The translations under genes and the position numbers were made by a program. Positions 33,714 to 41,923 of a stretch of DNA of 64,000 nucleotides are shown one piece after another. Within the stretch, counting starts at the first letter, position 1. Each line of letters begins with the position of its first letter. Source of the stretch: Anaerotruncus colihominis (GTDB lineage: Bacteria > Bacillota > Clostridia > Oscillospirales > Ruminococcaceae); contig NZ_VIQT01000008.1 in assembly GCF_010206195.1 (NCBI RefSeq), positions 62,001 through 126,000 of the forward strand. Direction: 5' to 3'. The notes beneath the pieces are model-generated. The model did not search any database. It saw only the letters and a list, made by a program, of their open reading frames with translations, and was not told where the DNA came from.

Positions 33714-34736
33714 ATGGCGAATTATCAGACAATCAAGCTTGACAAATCCATGTACCGTGCGGGGATTCCGTTTACCGCACAGCTTGAAAAGCTCGATCCG
33801 TCGGCGCAGTATGCGGGCGGCGAACTGGCCGGGCTGGACGCGTTTGAGCGGCAGCTCAAGCGCTTTGACATCAAGGTGAGCGGTGCGGGCAGCGACACGA
33901 TCTCCAAATTCTTTTCAACAGGCGATTCAGCGGCTCTATTTCCCGAATATGTGTCGCGTGCTGTGATGCAGGGCGTTGATGAAAGCGGTGTGCTTGCCAA
34001 TATCATCGCGTCAAAGACTGTGATCAATTCGCTCGATTACCGCACCATTACCACCGCCGAGGGACATGACACGGCCGCGTCCGTCGTACAGGAGGGCGCT
34101 GAAATCCCGGAGACGGTCGTAAAGCTCAAGGACAACCTTGTCAAGCTGACAAAGCGCGGCCGCATGCTGGTGGCGTCATATGAAGCGGTCAAATTCCAGA
34201 GGATCGATCTGTTTTCAGTTGTGCTGCGCCAGATCGGTATGAACATCACCAAAGCGCAGCTCGCCGACGCAGTCAACGCACTCATCAACGGTGACGCCGC
34301 CAGTGACGCCAACGGTAACGCGGCTGACGCCATCGAGACAGCGCAGGCTGGCACGCTTACATATGACGATCTGTTGGCGCTCTGGTCCCAGTTTGAGGAT
34401 TTCCACATGAACACGCTGATTGTTGCACCTGACATGATGCAGAAGCTGTTGGCCATTGAGGAGCTGCGCGACCCGGTCGCCGGGCTGAATTTTTCTGGCA
34501 GCGGCGTGATTGGCACTCCGCTCGGCGCCAATGTGATCCGCTGCGCCGCAGCGCCGGCCGGGACAATTGTCGCGCTTGACAAGAATTTCGCGCTTGAAAT
34601 GGTGACGGCCGGAGATATCCTGGTTGATTATGACAAGCTGATCAACACGCAGCTTGAACGCGCGGCCGTCACGTCCATCAGCGGGTTTGCGAAGCTGTTC
34701 CCGCAGGCTGTCAAGGTGTTAAAGCTCAAACAGTGA
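33714..34736 (+). CDS. Phage major capsid protein
   Basis: A 340-residue HK97-fold-like capsid protein placed right after the protease. FFSTGDSAALFPEYVSRAVMQGV and the long helix VINSLDYRTITTAEGHDTAASVV are typical of PBSX XkdG-like capsids. The C-terminal strands end in KLFPQAVKVLKLKQ. It has a strong GGGAGGAAAA site and an intact frame. Confidence 0.9.
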   Translation: MANYQTIKLDKSMYRAGIPFTAQLEKLDPSAQYAGGELAGLDAFERQLKRFDIKVSGAGSDTISKFFSTGDSAALFPEYVSRAVMQGVDESGVLANIIASKTVINSLDYRTITTAEGHDTAASVVQEGAEIPETVVKLKDNLVKLTKRGRMLVASYEAVKFQRIDLFSVVLRQIGMNITKAQLADAVNALINGDAASDANGNAADAIETAQAGTLTYDDLLALWSQFEDFHMNTLIVAPDMMQKLLAIEELRDPVAGLNFSGSGVIGTPLGANVIRCAAAPAGTIVALDKNFALEMVTAGDILVDYDKLINTQLERAAVTSISGFAKLFPQAVKVLKLKQ

Positions 34737-34749
34737 CCTGGGAGCCGGG

Positions 34750-34875
34750 GCGGCGAAAGGCGCGGGCCGGACAGGCCCGCGCACGCGTGCGGCGGCTGCC
34801 GCGCGCGAAAGCCGCGGAAAGCGGCTTCTTTCGCCGCCCATGCAATGGGGGAGCGGGGGAAATGTGTTCCCCCGC
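34750..34875. repeat. GC-rich palindromes between the capsid and connector genes
   Basis: Nested stems are GCGGCGAAAG (34750-34759) with CTTTCGCCGC (34828-34837), GCGCGGGCC (34760-34768) with GGCCCGCGC (34774-34782), and GCGGGGGAA (34853-34861) with TTCCCCCGC (34867-34875). The last stem also occurs before the portal gene. No coding capacity is evident. Confidence 0.65.
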
Positions 34876-34907
34876 CCTTCGGAAGGATATGAAAGGGGGC
34901 GTCATAA

Positions 34908-35294
34908 GTGGAAATTGAAGCTGTGCTGGAACAATTTATACGCCTGTCCGGCCTTGACGAGCAGGCTGCGCGCGAGTGGATTTCCCTGTGTGAAGCGGCG
35001 GCTGAACGTATTGAGGAGCTTTTGCCAAAGGATGCGGACCCAAACAAGCTGCGGTTGATTTTAGCGGCGGCGGGCGAAGCGAATTACCGGTATATGCTGG
35101 CGCGTTCGACCGGAAATGCGCAGAGCTTTAAGGTTGGAGATATTTCAGTGACGCGCTCGGAGGGCGGCGGTTCAGCGCTGGAGGCGCGCGCCCTGCGCGA
35201 TGCGCTGTTTGCGGACGCCGCGCCGCTTTTCGCACGCGGACATGCGGGATTGTGGCAGGTGATGGAACGTGAATCTTCAAGCGGCGGTCAATGA
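34908..35294 (+). CDS. Phage head-tail connector-like protein
   Basis: A 128-residue, mostly helical protein starting at GTG 34908. The position after the capsid gene and the segments ELLPKDADPNKLRLILAAAG and YRYMLARSTG fit a neck or connector protein (XkdH-like place). I cannot confirm the family. It overlaps the next gene by 26 bp. Confidence 0.6.
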   Translation: MEIEAVLEQFIRLSGLDEQAAREWISLCEAAAERIEELLPKDADPNKLRLILAAAGEANYRYMLARSTGNAQSFKVGDISVTRSEGGGSALEARALRDALFADAAPLFARGHAGLWQVMERESSSGGQ

Positions 35295-35631
35295 GGCGCT
35301 GCGGGCCTGCGGCCAGCTTGTGTGGGTGCATGGCGATGAACAGACACGGTTTTACGCGAGCATTCAGCCGGACGGCTGGCAGACGCGGATGCGTACCGAG
35401 AGCGCATGCACGCGGTTTGGACGGACAGATCCGCGCCGGTTCGTCTATTACGGACCTTTGACGGGCGGCGGACAACATGTGTGTGAAGGTGTTGTCATCC
35501 ATGCTGGGCAGAAGCTTTATGAAGTTTTAATTTGTCACGATTTTGAATATGAAGGCGCAGGGCTGTTCAGATGGGCGGCGATGCGCCTGATCGAAGGAGG
35601 GATGAAGGATGGATGCGCTGACAGCGTTTAA
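35269..35631 (+). CDS. Phage neck/head-closure-like protein
   Basis: A 120-residue beta-rich protein starting at GTG 35269. RRFVYYGPLTGGG and QKLYEVLICHDFEYEG suggest the small beta-barrel folds of head-closure or neck proteins. The PBSX counterpart by order would be XkdI. It overlaps both neighbours, showing a compact phage-type gene arrangement. Confidence 0.55.
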   Translation: MNLQAAVNEALRACGQLVWVHGDEQTRFYASIQPDGWQTRMRTESACTRFGRTDPRRFVYYGPLTGGGQHVCEGVVIHAGQKLYEVLICHDFEYEGAGLFRWAAMRLIEGGMKDGCADSV

Positions 35632-36073
35632 AAGTGATCTGACACGTTATCTGCAGGGCAGGCTGACAACCGCCGGCGATGTACAGGTTGCTGGGGAATA
35701 TCCGCCTGGACTGAGAAAACGGACGCAGCGGGGCTGCCGTGTGGCTGTCGGCCTGGACGGGGCCAGCCGGCCGGGCGACGCAGGGGGACGTGTCCGGCTG
35801 ACCATGCGTTTCGACATCATCTGCCCAGTTGGGGAACTGCCAGGCTGCCACGCGGTCTATGAGGAATTGTGCGGTCTGTTGTTTTGCCGCGAAAATACCT
35901 TTGGCGCGGCGCAGATCGAGTGCGGCGAGCTGACATATGACCAGGAACTTGATTGCCTGTCTTTAACAGCGCGCGCTGTCCTCAATGGGATATTGAATGA
36001 GGAACCGGATACGGACGGTCTGCCGTTTAAGGAAATTTTGGTACATACGGAAAGGATGGAGCGCGATGATTAA
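35609..36073 (+). CDS. Phage tail-completion-like protein
   Basis: A 154-residue protein located just before the sheath gene, where PBSX has XkdJ and other phages the tail terminator. RLTMRFDIICPVGELPGCHAVYEEL and the strand-rich C-terminal half suit a tail-end protein. The assignment is by order. It overlaps the sheath gene by 8 bp. Confidence 0.55.
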   Translation: MDALTAFKSDLTRYLQGRLTTAGDVQVAGEYPPGLRKRTQRGCRVAVGLDGASRPGDAGGRVRLTMRFDIICPVGELPGCHAVYEELCGLLFCRENTFGAAQIECGELTYDQELDCLSLTARAVLNGILNEEPDTDGLPFKEILVHTERMERDD

Positions 36074-37070
36074 CTTACCGGATTCCATGCGGCCCGGCGT
36101 TTACACGAGCACAGATGTGCGCAGCGGCGCGGCGTCTGTGGATAAACGTACGGCTGTCGCTGCGGTGGGACCGGCGAAAGCGGACTATGAGCCGGTTGGT
36201 ACGATCGTGGAAGTACATGCATATGCGGACGCGGCTGTCTTTGGCGAGGAAAGCGCGCTGTGCGCGATGGCGCGGGCGCTGCTTGCCGGGGGCGTTTCGC
36301 GGGTGCTGGCTGTGGCCGCCGGAACGGATTATGAAACGGCGTTCGCCGCTCTGGAGGGGGAAAGCGGCCTCTTTGCTGTTGTAAGCGACGGCGGGGGCGC
36401 GGCCCTGGCGCATCATATCAATGCATGCTGCGCAATGGGGCGCGAGCGCGTTGGAATTGTGGCCGTCTCCGAGGTAGAGGCCGCGGCCGAAGCTGCTGGG
36501 GCGATCAACCACACGCGCGTAATGGTCGCGTGCGACGCGGGGACGCGTACAGCCGAAGTGGCGGCGGCGTTCGCGGCGGCCGCCGCGAACGCCGCTGGGA
36601 CAAACAGCCTCAACGGTCTGCCGCTGCGCCTGGAGAAGCCGTTTGACGGGACGCTGACGGCTGTTCAGATCGAAACGCTTCTGCGCGCGGGGGTAGCGCC
36701 GTTTGAACGGCGCGGCGAAGGCGCGGCATGTGTACGCGCCGTTACAACCGGGCGGACCGGCGATGCGGTAGAAGGGCCGCACGCCGCGCTGTCCACGGCG
36801 CTGGCTGTCGATGCCGTTGTCAGCGCCGTGCGCGGCGCGGTTGGAACGCGCCTGCGCGGGCTGAAAAACAATGCGGTTACACGCGAGAGCATCGCGTCAC
36901 AGATCACTGTGGAGCTTGAGGCTAAGCGTGCGCTCGGCGTGATTGATAGTTATGAGCCGCCGCGTGTGACGGCGCATCCGTGCGACGCGTCCGTTTGCGT
37001 GGCGACGCTGTCCATGCGCGTCGCGCCTGAAATCAGCCAGATTGTCGTCGCGGCGGAGATTGTCGTTTGA
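36066..37070 (+). CDS. Contractile tail sheath protein (XkdK-like)
   Basis: The 334-residue sheath defines a contractile (myovirus-type) tail. The N-terminus MRPGVYTSTDVRSGA is the usual sheath handshake start, and the C-terminal core shows LRGLKNNAVTRESIASQITVELEAKRALGVI and MRVAPEISQIVVAAEIVV. It is shorter than the roughly 460-residue PBSX sheath, lacking outer decoration domains. It is Ala-rich in the middle (residues about 150-200). The next gene is the tube, as expected. Confidence 0.92.
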   Translation: MINLPDSMRPGVYTSTDVRSGAASVDKRTAVAAVGPAKADYEPVGTIVEVHAYADAAVFGEESALCAMARALLAGGVSRVLAVAAGTDYETAFAALEGESGLFAVVSDGGGAALAHHINACCAMGRERVGIVAVSEVEAAAEAAGAINHTRVMVACDAGTRTAEVAAAFAAAAANAAGTNSLNGLPLRLEKPFDGTLTAVQIETLLRAGVAPFERRGEGAACVRAVTTGRTGDAVEGPHAALSTALAVDAVVSAVRGAVGTRLRGLKNNAVTRESIASQITVELEAKRALGVIDSYEPPRVTAHPCDASVCVATLSMRVAPEISQIVVAAEIVV

Positions 37071-37089
37071 AAACGAAAGGAGGCGGGCA

Positions 37090-37479
37090 ATGGCATTTAT
37101 CACATTTCCAACAAGCAAGGATATCTATATCGAAATTGATGGGCGTCGCCTTGCCACGGCGCAGAGCTACAAAGCCAAGACAACGCGCGAAAGCCGCTAT
37201 GTGGAGGCGTTTGGTTCGGCCGAACCGGTGGGGACGGTCGGCGGGCGCGTGCGCCATGTCCTGGAGCTGACGCGCGTGGCTGTGACGCCGCAGACGGGCA
37301 GCGATTCCATCGATTTTCATGCGCTTGACGGCTTTAACGTCGTGATCGTGCGTCCGGGCAGCAAAATTATTTATTCCGATTGCAGATGGTCCGCAATCGA
37401 TGAATCAACGCCGTTGGGCGATCTTGTGTATGAGACGCTGACGCTGGTGGCGCGCACGCGCATGGAGGTGCAGACATGA
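37090..37479 (+). CDS. Tail tube protein (XkdM-like)
   Basis: The 129-residue inner tube protein of a contractile tail. KDIYIEIDGRRLATAQSYKAKTTRESRYVEAFGSAEPVG is the typical N-terminal beta layout. YETLTLVARTRMEV ends the barrel. It follows the sheath by 19 bp with an AAAGGAGG site. Confidence 0.9.
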   Translation: MAFITFPTSKDIYIEIDGRRLATAQSYKAKTTRESRYVEAFGSAEPVGTVGGRVRHVLELTRVAVTPQTGSDSIDFHALDGFNVVIVRPGSKIIYSDCRWSAIDESTPLGDLVYETLTLVARTRMEVQT

Positions 37480-37877
37480 AAGCGGGGCCGCTTGCAGAAA
37501 ACAAATTCTCCGCCGTCTATCTCGGCCGGGACTTTGTCTTTCAAAAGCAGAGCGCGGCAAAGCGGCTGGCGCACCGGGACCGGGCGCGGGAAATGGTCCC
37601 GCGGCTGTGCAGATTGGGGCTTGACGAGAGGCAGGCGTATGCGCTCGCCTATAACTGCGTCCTGCTGTTCCAGACATTGCGCGGACAGGACGCCGTCTCG
37701 TCGCCCGAGGGGGTGCTCAACCGCTTTACGCTCTGTCAGATCGCAGATTTGTGCCGCCTTTACTGGGAGCGCAGCGATCAGGCGTTTGACAGGGCGTGTC
37801 CGCCGGCGGAGGCGGTATGGTACGACGAGTGCGCGGTCAACGAATCATGGGCTGCGCGGACTGGGGGGACGGCATGA
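37476..37877 (+). CDS. Probable tail assembly chaperone (XkdN-position protein)
   Basis: A 133-residue protein overlapping the tube gene by four bases. It is Cys-containing and helical (ALAYNCVLLFQTLRGQDAV, TLCQIADLCRLYWE). The slot between tube and tape measure is normally the tail assembly chaperone. No frameshift site was identified. Sequence evidence for the family is weak. Confidence 0.55.
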   Translation: MKAGPLAENKFSAVYLGRDFVFQKQSAAKRLAHRDRAREMVPRLCRLGLDERQAYALAYNCVLLFQTLRGQDAVSSPEGVLNRFTLCQIADLCRLYWERSDQAFDRACPPAEAVWYDECAVNESWAARTGGTA

Positions 37878-38362
37878 ATCTTGAAGCGGAGCTTGCGGCG
37901 AACATGAGGGTGTTTTCCGATTTTGCAAAGACACGCGCGGCTGTGAATTATCCGGCAAAGATGGATGTACCGCTTGTATGGGATCTGTATATGGATACGG
38001 CCCGGCCTGTGGGGCAGACACAGGACACGGCGTCCCTTACAGAGTCCGGAGGTCAATCCGCACCCGCCGCGCCGCTGGAAGCAGTTCGTCAGGCGGACTA
38101 CGCGCCGCAGCCGATCGCCTATAGGCTACAGCCGGACTCCTACGCGCCGCAGCCGGCCGTCTATAGGCTGCAGCCGGACTCCTACGCGCCGCAGCCGATC
38201 GCCTACACGCCGGCAGAGCCGCTCTCCGCGCCGGCGGCGGCCAGCTATTACGAGGCGGCGGACGGCGATACGGAGCTGCTCGGCCTGGTCAACGACCGCC
38301 TGCGCACACAGGCGCGCCGGTATCCGCATCCGATTACAAATGAAATGGAGGCGATTCATTGA
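37874..38362 (+). CDS. Proline-rich repeat protein in the tape-measure position
   Basis: A 162-residue protein coupled to both neighbours by short overlaps. Residues 76-117 are three 14-residue repeats of the type YAPQPIAYRLQPDS, the third degenerate. The flanks are short and mixed, ending LGLVNDRLRTQARRYPHPITNEMEAIH. Contractile phages of this order carry a tape-measure gene of 700-1500 codons here. This product is far too short and not coiled-coil, so it is either a drastically reduced tape measure or a different part. Confidence 0.75.
   Translation: MNLEAELAANMRVFSDFAKTRAAVNYPAKMDVPLVWDLYMDTARPVGQTQDTASLTESGGQSAPAAPLEAVRQADYAPQPIAYRLQPDSYAPQPAVYRLQPDSYAPQPIAYTPAEPLSAPAAASYYEAADGDTELLGLVNDRLRTQARRYPHPITNEMEAIH
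38099..38224 (+). repeat. Three tandem 42-bp coding repeats
   Basis: Units start at 38099, 38141 and 38183, each beginning TACGCGCCGCAGCC. The first two are nearly identical and the third diverges in its second half. They lie in frame within the proline-rich phage gene. Confidence 0.85.
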
Positions 38363-38727
38363 ACCGGATGCAGTTTGGGGCGTACCTGTTTGATCAAAAT
38401 CCGCGCCGGATCGAGCTTTCCCGGGCGCATAATCTGGCGGCGCACACGCTGCCGGGAACGGGCGTCGCCATGCAGGATACCGGACCGCGCTGCCGCACGG
38501 CGCGGTGCGAGGGGGAGGTCTTTGGCGATACGGCCGATGCGGCTCTGAGCAGGCTGGCGGCGCTGGCCGCGGCCTGCGCGCCCGGCCTGCGCGCGACGCT
38601 GTACCTGCCGACCGGCGAGCAATTCGCCGCGGCGGTCAGCCGGTTTGCATATACTGCACAGGGCGACGGACGGGTGCTGGCATATGTGATCGACTTTCTT
38701 GAATACGGCGTGGAGGCCGCGCCATGA
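38359..38727 (+). CDS. Phage baseplate/tail protein (XkdP-position)
   Basis: A 122-residue protein from the TTG at 38359 (ATGGAGGCG upstream). It lies between the tape-measure slot and the hub. No LysM motif is visible, unlike PBSX XkdP. GLRATLYLPTGEQFAAAVSRFAYT and VLAYVIDFLEYG suggest a small beta protein of the baseplate. It overlaps the hub gene by four bases. Confidence 0.55.
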   Translation: MNRMQFGAYLFDQNPRRIELSRAHNLAAHTLPGTGVAMQDTGPRCRTARCEGEVFGDTADAALSRLAALAAACAPGLRATLYLPTGEQFAAAVSRFAYTAQGDGRVLAYVIDFLEYGVEAAP

Positions 38728-39698
38728 CGGCGCGGCTGGACGGGGCGCTGACTGTGACGGCGCGCGGCGGCGACGGCGCGGCGGCGGCGCTGCCGCCGCC
38801 GGTTGAATGGGAGCTTGTGCGCTCGTTTGATTCGCCGGCCGACTCCTTTACGGGCGTATTCCCGTATGAGCAGGCGTGCGGGGGCTTTCATTCGGTTGAG
38901 GTCACGATGGGCGGACGGCGGCTCTTTCACGGCGGCGTCGACGAGACGAGTGTGACGGCCGGTGCGTCGGGACGGCGGCTCAAACTGCTGGCGCGCGGAC
39001 CCGGCGCGGTGCTGCTCGACAATGAGGCGCTGCCCTGGATTTATACAAACGTCGACTTACAGCGGATTTTTGACGAGCACATCAAGCCCTACGGCTTTAA
39101 AACGCTCGTGTACGACAACAATGCGATTTTTAACCATTATCAGGTACAAAAGGGTATGAGCGAGTGGGAGGTCCTTTACAATTTTGCACGCAACGCGTCG
39201 TCTCTGCCGGCGTATATCGACGGCGAAGGCCGCGTCGTTTGTCCAAGCGAATGGCCGCCGGCGGGCAGCCTTGTTGTTTCGAACAGCGCCGCGGGGGCGC
39301 TGCGTTTTTCGAGCGTCAAGGTCACGGACAACCGTTACTCGCCGATCACACGCTTTATAATCCGCGATGAGGAAGGCGTTTACAGCTATTCCTACGACAA
39401 TCCAGAGACGGATGCGCTCGGCCTGACGCGCACACGCTATCTGATCCCTTCGGTGGAATATATGCAGGGGACAAGCGGCAGGCTTGACGCGTCTCTACGC
39501 GTGCACCGTTCCATGCTCGGCAAGTTTGTAGCCGAGGCGGTCTGTCCCGGCTTTTGGGATGTGGCGCTACGCGATTCGGCAAGGCTCGACACCGGCGTGC
39601 AGATCTATACGGGCCTGTTTGTCCATCAGGTGCGCTACAGGTTATCGCAGGATGGGGCGCAGACCTTTTTGACCATGCTGGATGAACGGTATGTATAA
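38724..39698 (+). CDS. Phage baseplate hub protein (XkdQ/gpD-like)
   Basis: A 324-residue hub protein that caps the tube at the baseplate. It shows the gp27/VgrG-like layout: ALPPPVEWELVRSFDSPADSF at the start, a middle region LQRIFDEHIKPYGFKTLVYDNN, then WEVLYNFARNASSLPAYIDGEGRVV. The stop TAA is made by the first bases of a MITE-like element. Confidence 0.85.
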   Translation: MTARLDGALTVTARGGDGAAAALPPPVEWELVRSFDSPADSFTGVFPYEQACGGFHSVEVTMGGRRLFHGGVDETSVTAGASGRRLKLLARGPGAVLLDNEALPWIYTNVDLQRIFDEHIKPYGFKTLVYDNNAIFNHYQVQKGMSEWEVLYNFARNASSLPAYIDGEGRVVCPSEWPPAGSLVVSNSAAGALRFSSVKVTDNRYSPITRFIIRDEEGVYSYSYDNPETDALGLTRTRYLIPSVEYMQGTSGRLDASLRVHRSMLGKFVAEAVCPGFWDVALRDSARLDTGVQIYTGLFVHQVRYRLSQDGAQTFLTMLDERYV

Positions 39699-39862
39699 GA
39701 GCCTGTTCAAAATCTCCCGGCATATGTCCAGGCGGCCGCTTTTCCGCCCTGGCTGCGTTAAAAATTCTTGCCAGACATACAGTGTGCCTGCGAATGTTTG
39801 CCTTGCAGGACGAAAAAACCGCTCGCCAATCTATATACTTCGAGAATTTGAATAGGCTCTAA
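39696..39862. mobile_element. MITE-like element between hub and gp25-like genes
   Basis: The ends TAAGAGCCTGTTCAAAATCTC and its near-complement (GAGAATTTGAATAGGCTCTAA at the right) define 167 bp. The interior aligns with the reverse of the 21431-21599 element. It contains no gene. The element sits where a PBSX-type cluster has xkdR, and its left end supplies the hub stop codon. Confidence 0.78.
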
Positions 39863-39930
39863 GGAACTGTACCAACGGGGAAACGCACACGCCCTGGCGG
39901 TAAATTTATGGAAAGGGAGGCGAACGCCGA

Positions 39931-40284
39931 ATGGATGTTTTATTGGAAAACGGCGACATTGTGTGCGGACGCGATGGAACGCCGGTGATGATCGACGGCG
40001 CGCGTGAACTGGCGCAGCGCGCCGCGATCCGGCTGGCGGTACGGCGCGCAAGCCTGCCGCACGATCCGTCGTTCGGCAGCGAACTGTACCGCCTGCCCGC
40101 CTCAGGCGGGCAGGCGGCGCGCGACGAACGCGCCCTTGCGTATGCGCGGCGCGCACTGGCGCCGCTGCCGCAGGTGCGCGTGACCGCCGCGCGTTGTGAA
40201 TGGGATGCGCAAAACAGCCGCCTGGCGGTGCGCGTGACGCTTGATCTGGGCGGCGCACAGGCGGGATTGGAGGTGCGGATTTGA
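39931..40284 (+). CDS. Baseplate wedge protein, gp25/XkdS-like
   Basis: A 117-residue member of the GPW/gp25 family. The short acidic lysozyme-like fold shows RAAIRLAVRRASLPHDPSFGSEL and ARRALAPLPQVRVTAAR. It connects sheath and baseplate in contractile tails. It overlaps the next gene by four bases. Confidence 0.82.
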   Translation: MDVLLENGDIVCGRDGTPVMIDGARELAQRAAIRLAVRRASLPHDPSFGSELYRLPASGGQAARDERALAYARRALAPLPQVRVTAARCEWDAQNSRLAVRVTLDLGGAQAGLEVRI

Positions 40285-41351
40285 AACAATATGACGAACA
40301 GGCGCTTTATACGCGTATGACGGCGCGTTATCAGGAGCTTGCGGGATTTCTTCCAGACGAGGCGTCAGACATCGCGCTGCGCTTTCACGCCCTGGCCGGG
40401 GAGCTGGCGCAGGTGTGTGCGGCGCTCGACGAGGCGAGCCGGCAAGCGGCGCCCCAGACGGCGACCGGCGAACGGCTGGAGCTTTACGCGGGACTGCGCG
40501 GGCTTGAGCGGATTGCAGCTGCGCACGCGTCCGGTACGCTTGTATTTAAACGGTATAAAACCGGCGGGGAGGAAATTGTGCCCGCAGGGACGTTGTGCCT
40601 TGCCGCAGATGAAACCGCTTATTTAACGTTGAAGGATGCGGCGTTCGGCGACGGACAGGAAGAAGCGTCCGCGCCTGCGCGCGCATGTGAGCCGGGACGC
40701 GCGGGAAACGCGGCGGCGGGGCGGATTTTAAAGATCGATCCTTCCCTGCCGAATATCTCCGTGAAGAATCCGGAGGCGTTTACTGGCGGGCGCGATATTG
40801 AGGACGACGCATCGCTGCGCAGACGGCTGATCGAGGCGGTGAAGGAACCGTCAAACGGTGTGAATGCGGCGTTTTACCGCGATTTTGCGTGCAATTTCCC
40901 CGGGATTTCCGACGTGGCCGTACAGGCCGGCGCGCAGATGGGCGACGTAGACCTGCTTGTGACGGCGCCGGATATGGAACGGGTTCCGCCGGATGTTAAA
41001 ACGGCTTTGGAGGCGGCGCTCGACGAACGCCGTGCGCTCTGCGCGTCGGTAGCGGTGCGGGATGCGCAGACAATACCGGTCGATGTGCATATCACCGTGC
41101 GGCCTGCGCGGGATGTCCCGTTTGAAACGGCGCGCGCATCCATTGAGGCGCGGGTACGCGCCCTGCTCGGCCAAAAACTGCTTGGAGAAGGGCTGACGCG
41201 CGCGCGCCTTTATCAGCTTGTGATGGACGGCGGACAGGCGGAAAACTGCAATGTCCTCGCGCCTTTAAACGATCAGACAGCCGGACCTGTGCAGGCGTTG
41301 CGCGCGGGCGTTATAACGGTGGAGGAGATGGGGGCTGCAAATGGAGCATAA
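40281..41351 (+). CDS. Baseplate J-like protein (XkdT-like)
   Basis: A 356-residue baseplate wedge protein of the gpJ family. The signature segment ISVKNPEAFTGGRDIEDDASLRRRLIEAVKEPSNGVN is clear, preceded by VPAGTLCLAADETAYL and followed by DVAVQAGAQMGDVDLLV. The start is TTG at 40281 with TTGGAGGTG upstream. Confidence 0.92.
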   Translation: MKQYDEQALYTRMTARYQELAGFLPDEASDIALRFHALAGELAQVCAALDEASRQAAPQTATGERLELYAGLRGLERIAAAHASGTLVFKRYKTGGEEIVPAGTLCLAADETAYLTLKDAAFGDGQEEASAPARACEPGRAGNAAAGRILKIDPSLPNISVKNPEAFTGGRDIEDDASLRRRLIEAVKEPSNGVNAAFYRDFACNFPGISDVAVQAGAQMGDVDLLVTAPDMERVPPDVKTALEAALDERRALCASVAVRDAQTIPVDVHITVRPARDVPFETARASIEARVRALLGQKLLGEGLTRARLYQLVMDGGQAENCNVLAPLNDQTAGPVQALRAGVITVEEMGAANGA

Positions 41352-41922
41352 TCTGTACGCACGCACGGCCGCCGCCGGAATTTATGACCTGCGGCCTGGT
41401 ACGGCTGTTTCAAACGAGCTGGCGGCGCTTGACGCGGGGCTGTCCTGGGCGCGGACGCTTTTATCGGAGATGACGGCAGCCCTGTACCCACTGTCCGCGC
41501 CGTATGAAATGCTGAAAGCCTGGTGCGCGTTGTACGGGTACGCCGTCCCGTCCGGATTGGACGGGACGGCGCTGCGGCGCGCGGCCGCGGCGCTGACGCG
41601 GCCGCCCGGCTGTTCGCGTGCCGCGCTCGAGGCGTATTTTCGTGCGCTTGGCTGTGCGGTCAGGCTGACCGAGCAGACCGCACAGCGCCGGGTGCTGGTT
41701 GGCGGAGAAACGTTTGGCGGGCTGTTTGAGGATAGCGACGCGCTGATGCGCGCGCTGCGCCGGCTGTTGCCCGTGGGTGTGACCGCCGCGCTTGATATCG
41801 GCGAATTGACCTGGGCGCTGCTTGACGCGATGGAGCTTGACGCGGCGGCAATCGACGCGCGCGGGCTGACTTGGAGTGAATTTGACGCGGCGGGACATCC
41901 CGCGCCGGAGGAGGCAATTTGA
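41341..41922 (+). CDS. Tail protein, gpI/YmfQ-like (XkdU-like)
   Basis: A 193-residue protein at the position of XkdU/P2 gpI, overlapping the J-like gene by 11 bp. LPVGVTAALDIGELTWALLDAMELD and the WCALYGYAVPSGLDGTALRRAAAAL helix fit the YmfQ family (DUF2313). It joins the wedge to the receptor-binding parts. Confidence 0.78.
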   Translation: MEHNLYARTAAAGIYDLRPGTAVSNELAALDAGLSWARTLLSEMTAALYPLSAPYEMLKAWCALYGYAVPSGLDGTALRRAAAALTRPPGCSRAALEAYFRALGCAVRLTEQTAQRRVLVGGETFGGLFEDSDALMRALRRLLPVGVTAALDIGELTWALLDAMELDAAAIDARGLTWSEFDAAGHPAPEEAI

Positions 41923-41923
41923 T

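Noticed and set aside
38099..38224. CRISPR-like repeats
   Set aside because: The 42-bp units are contiguous, in frame and without spacers; they are coding repeats. No CRISPR array was seen anywhere in the window.
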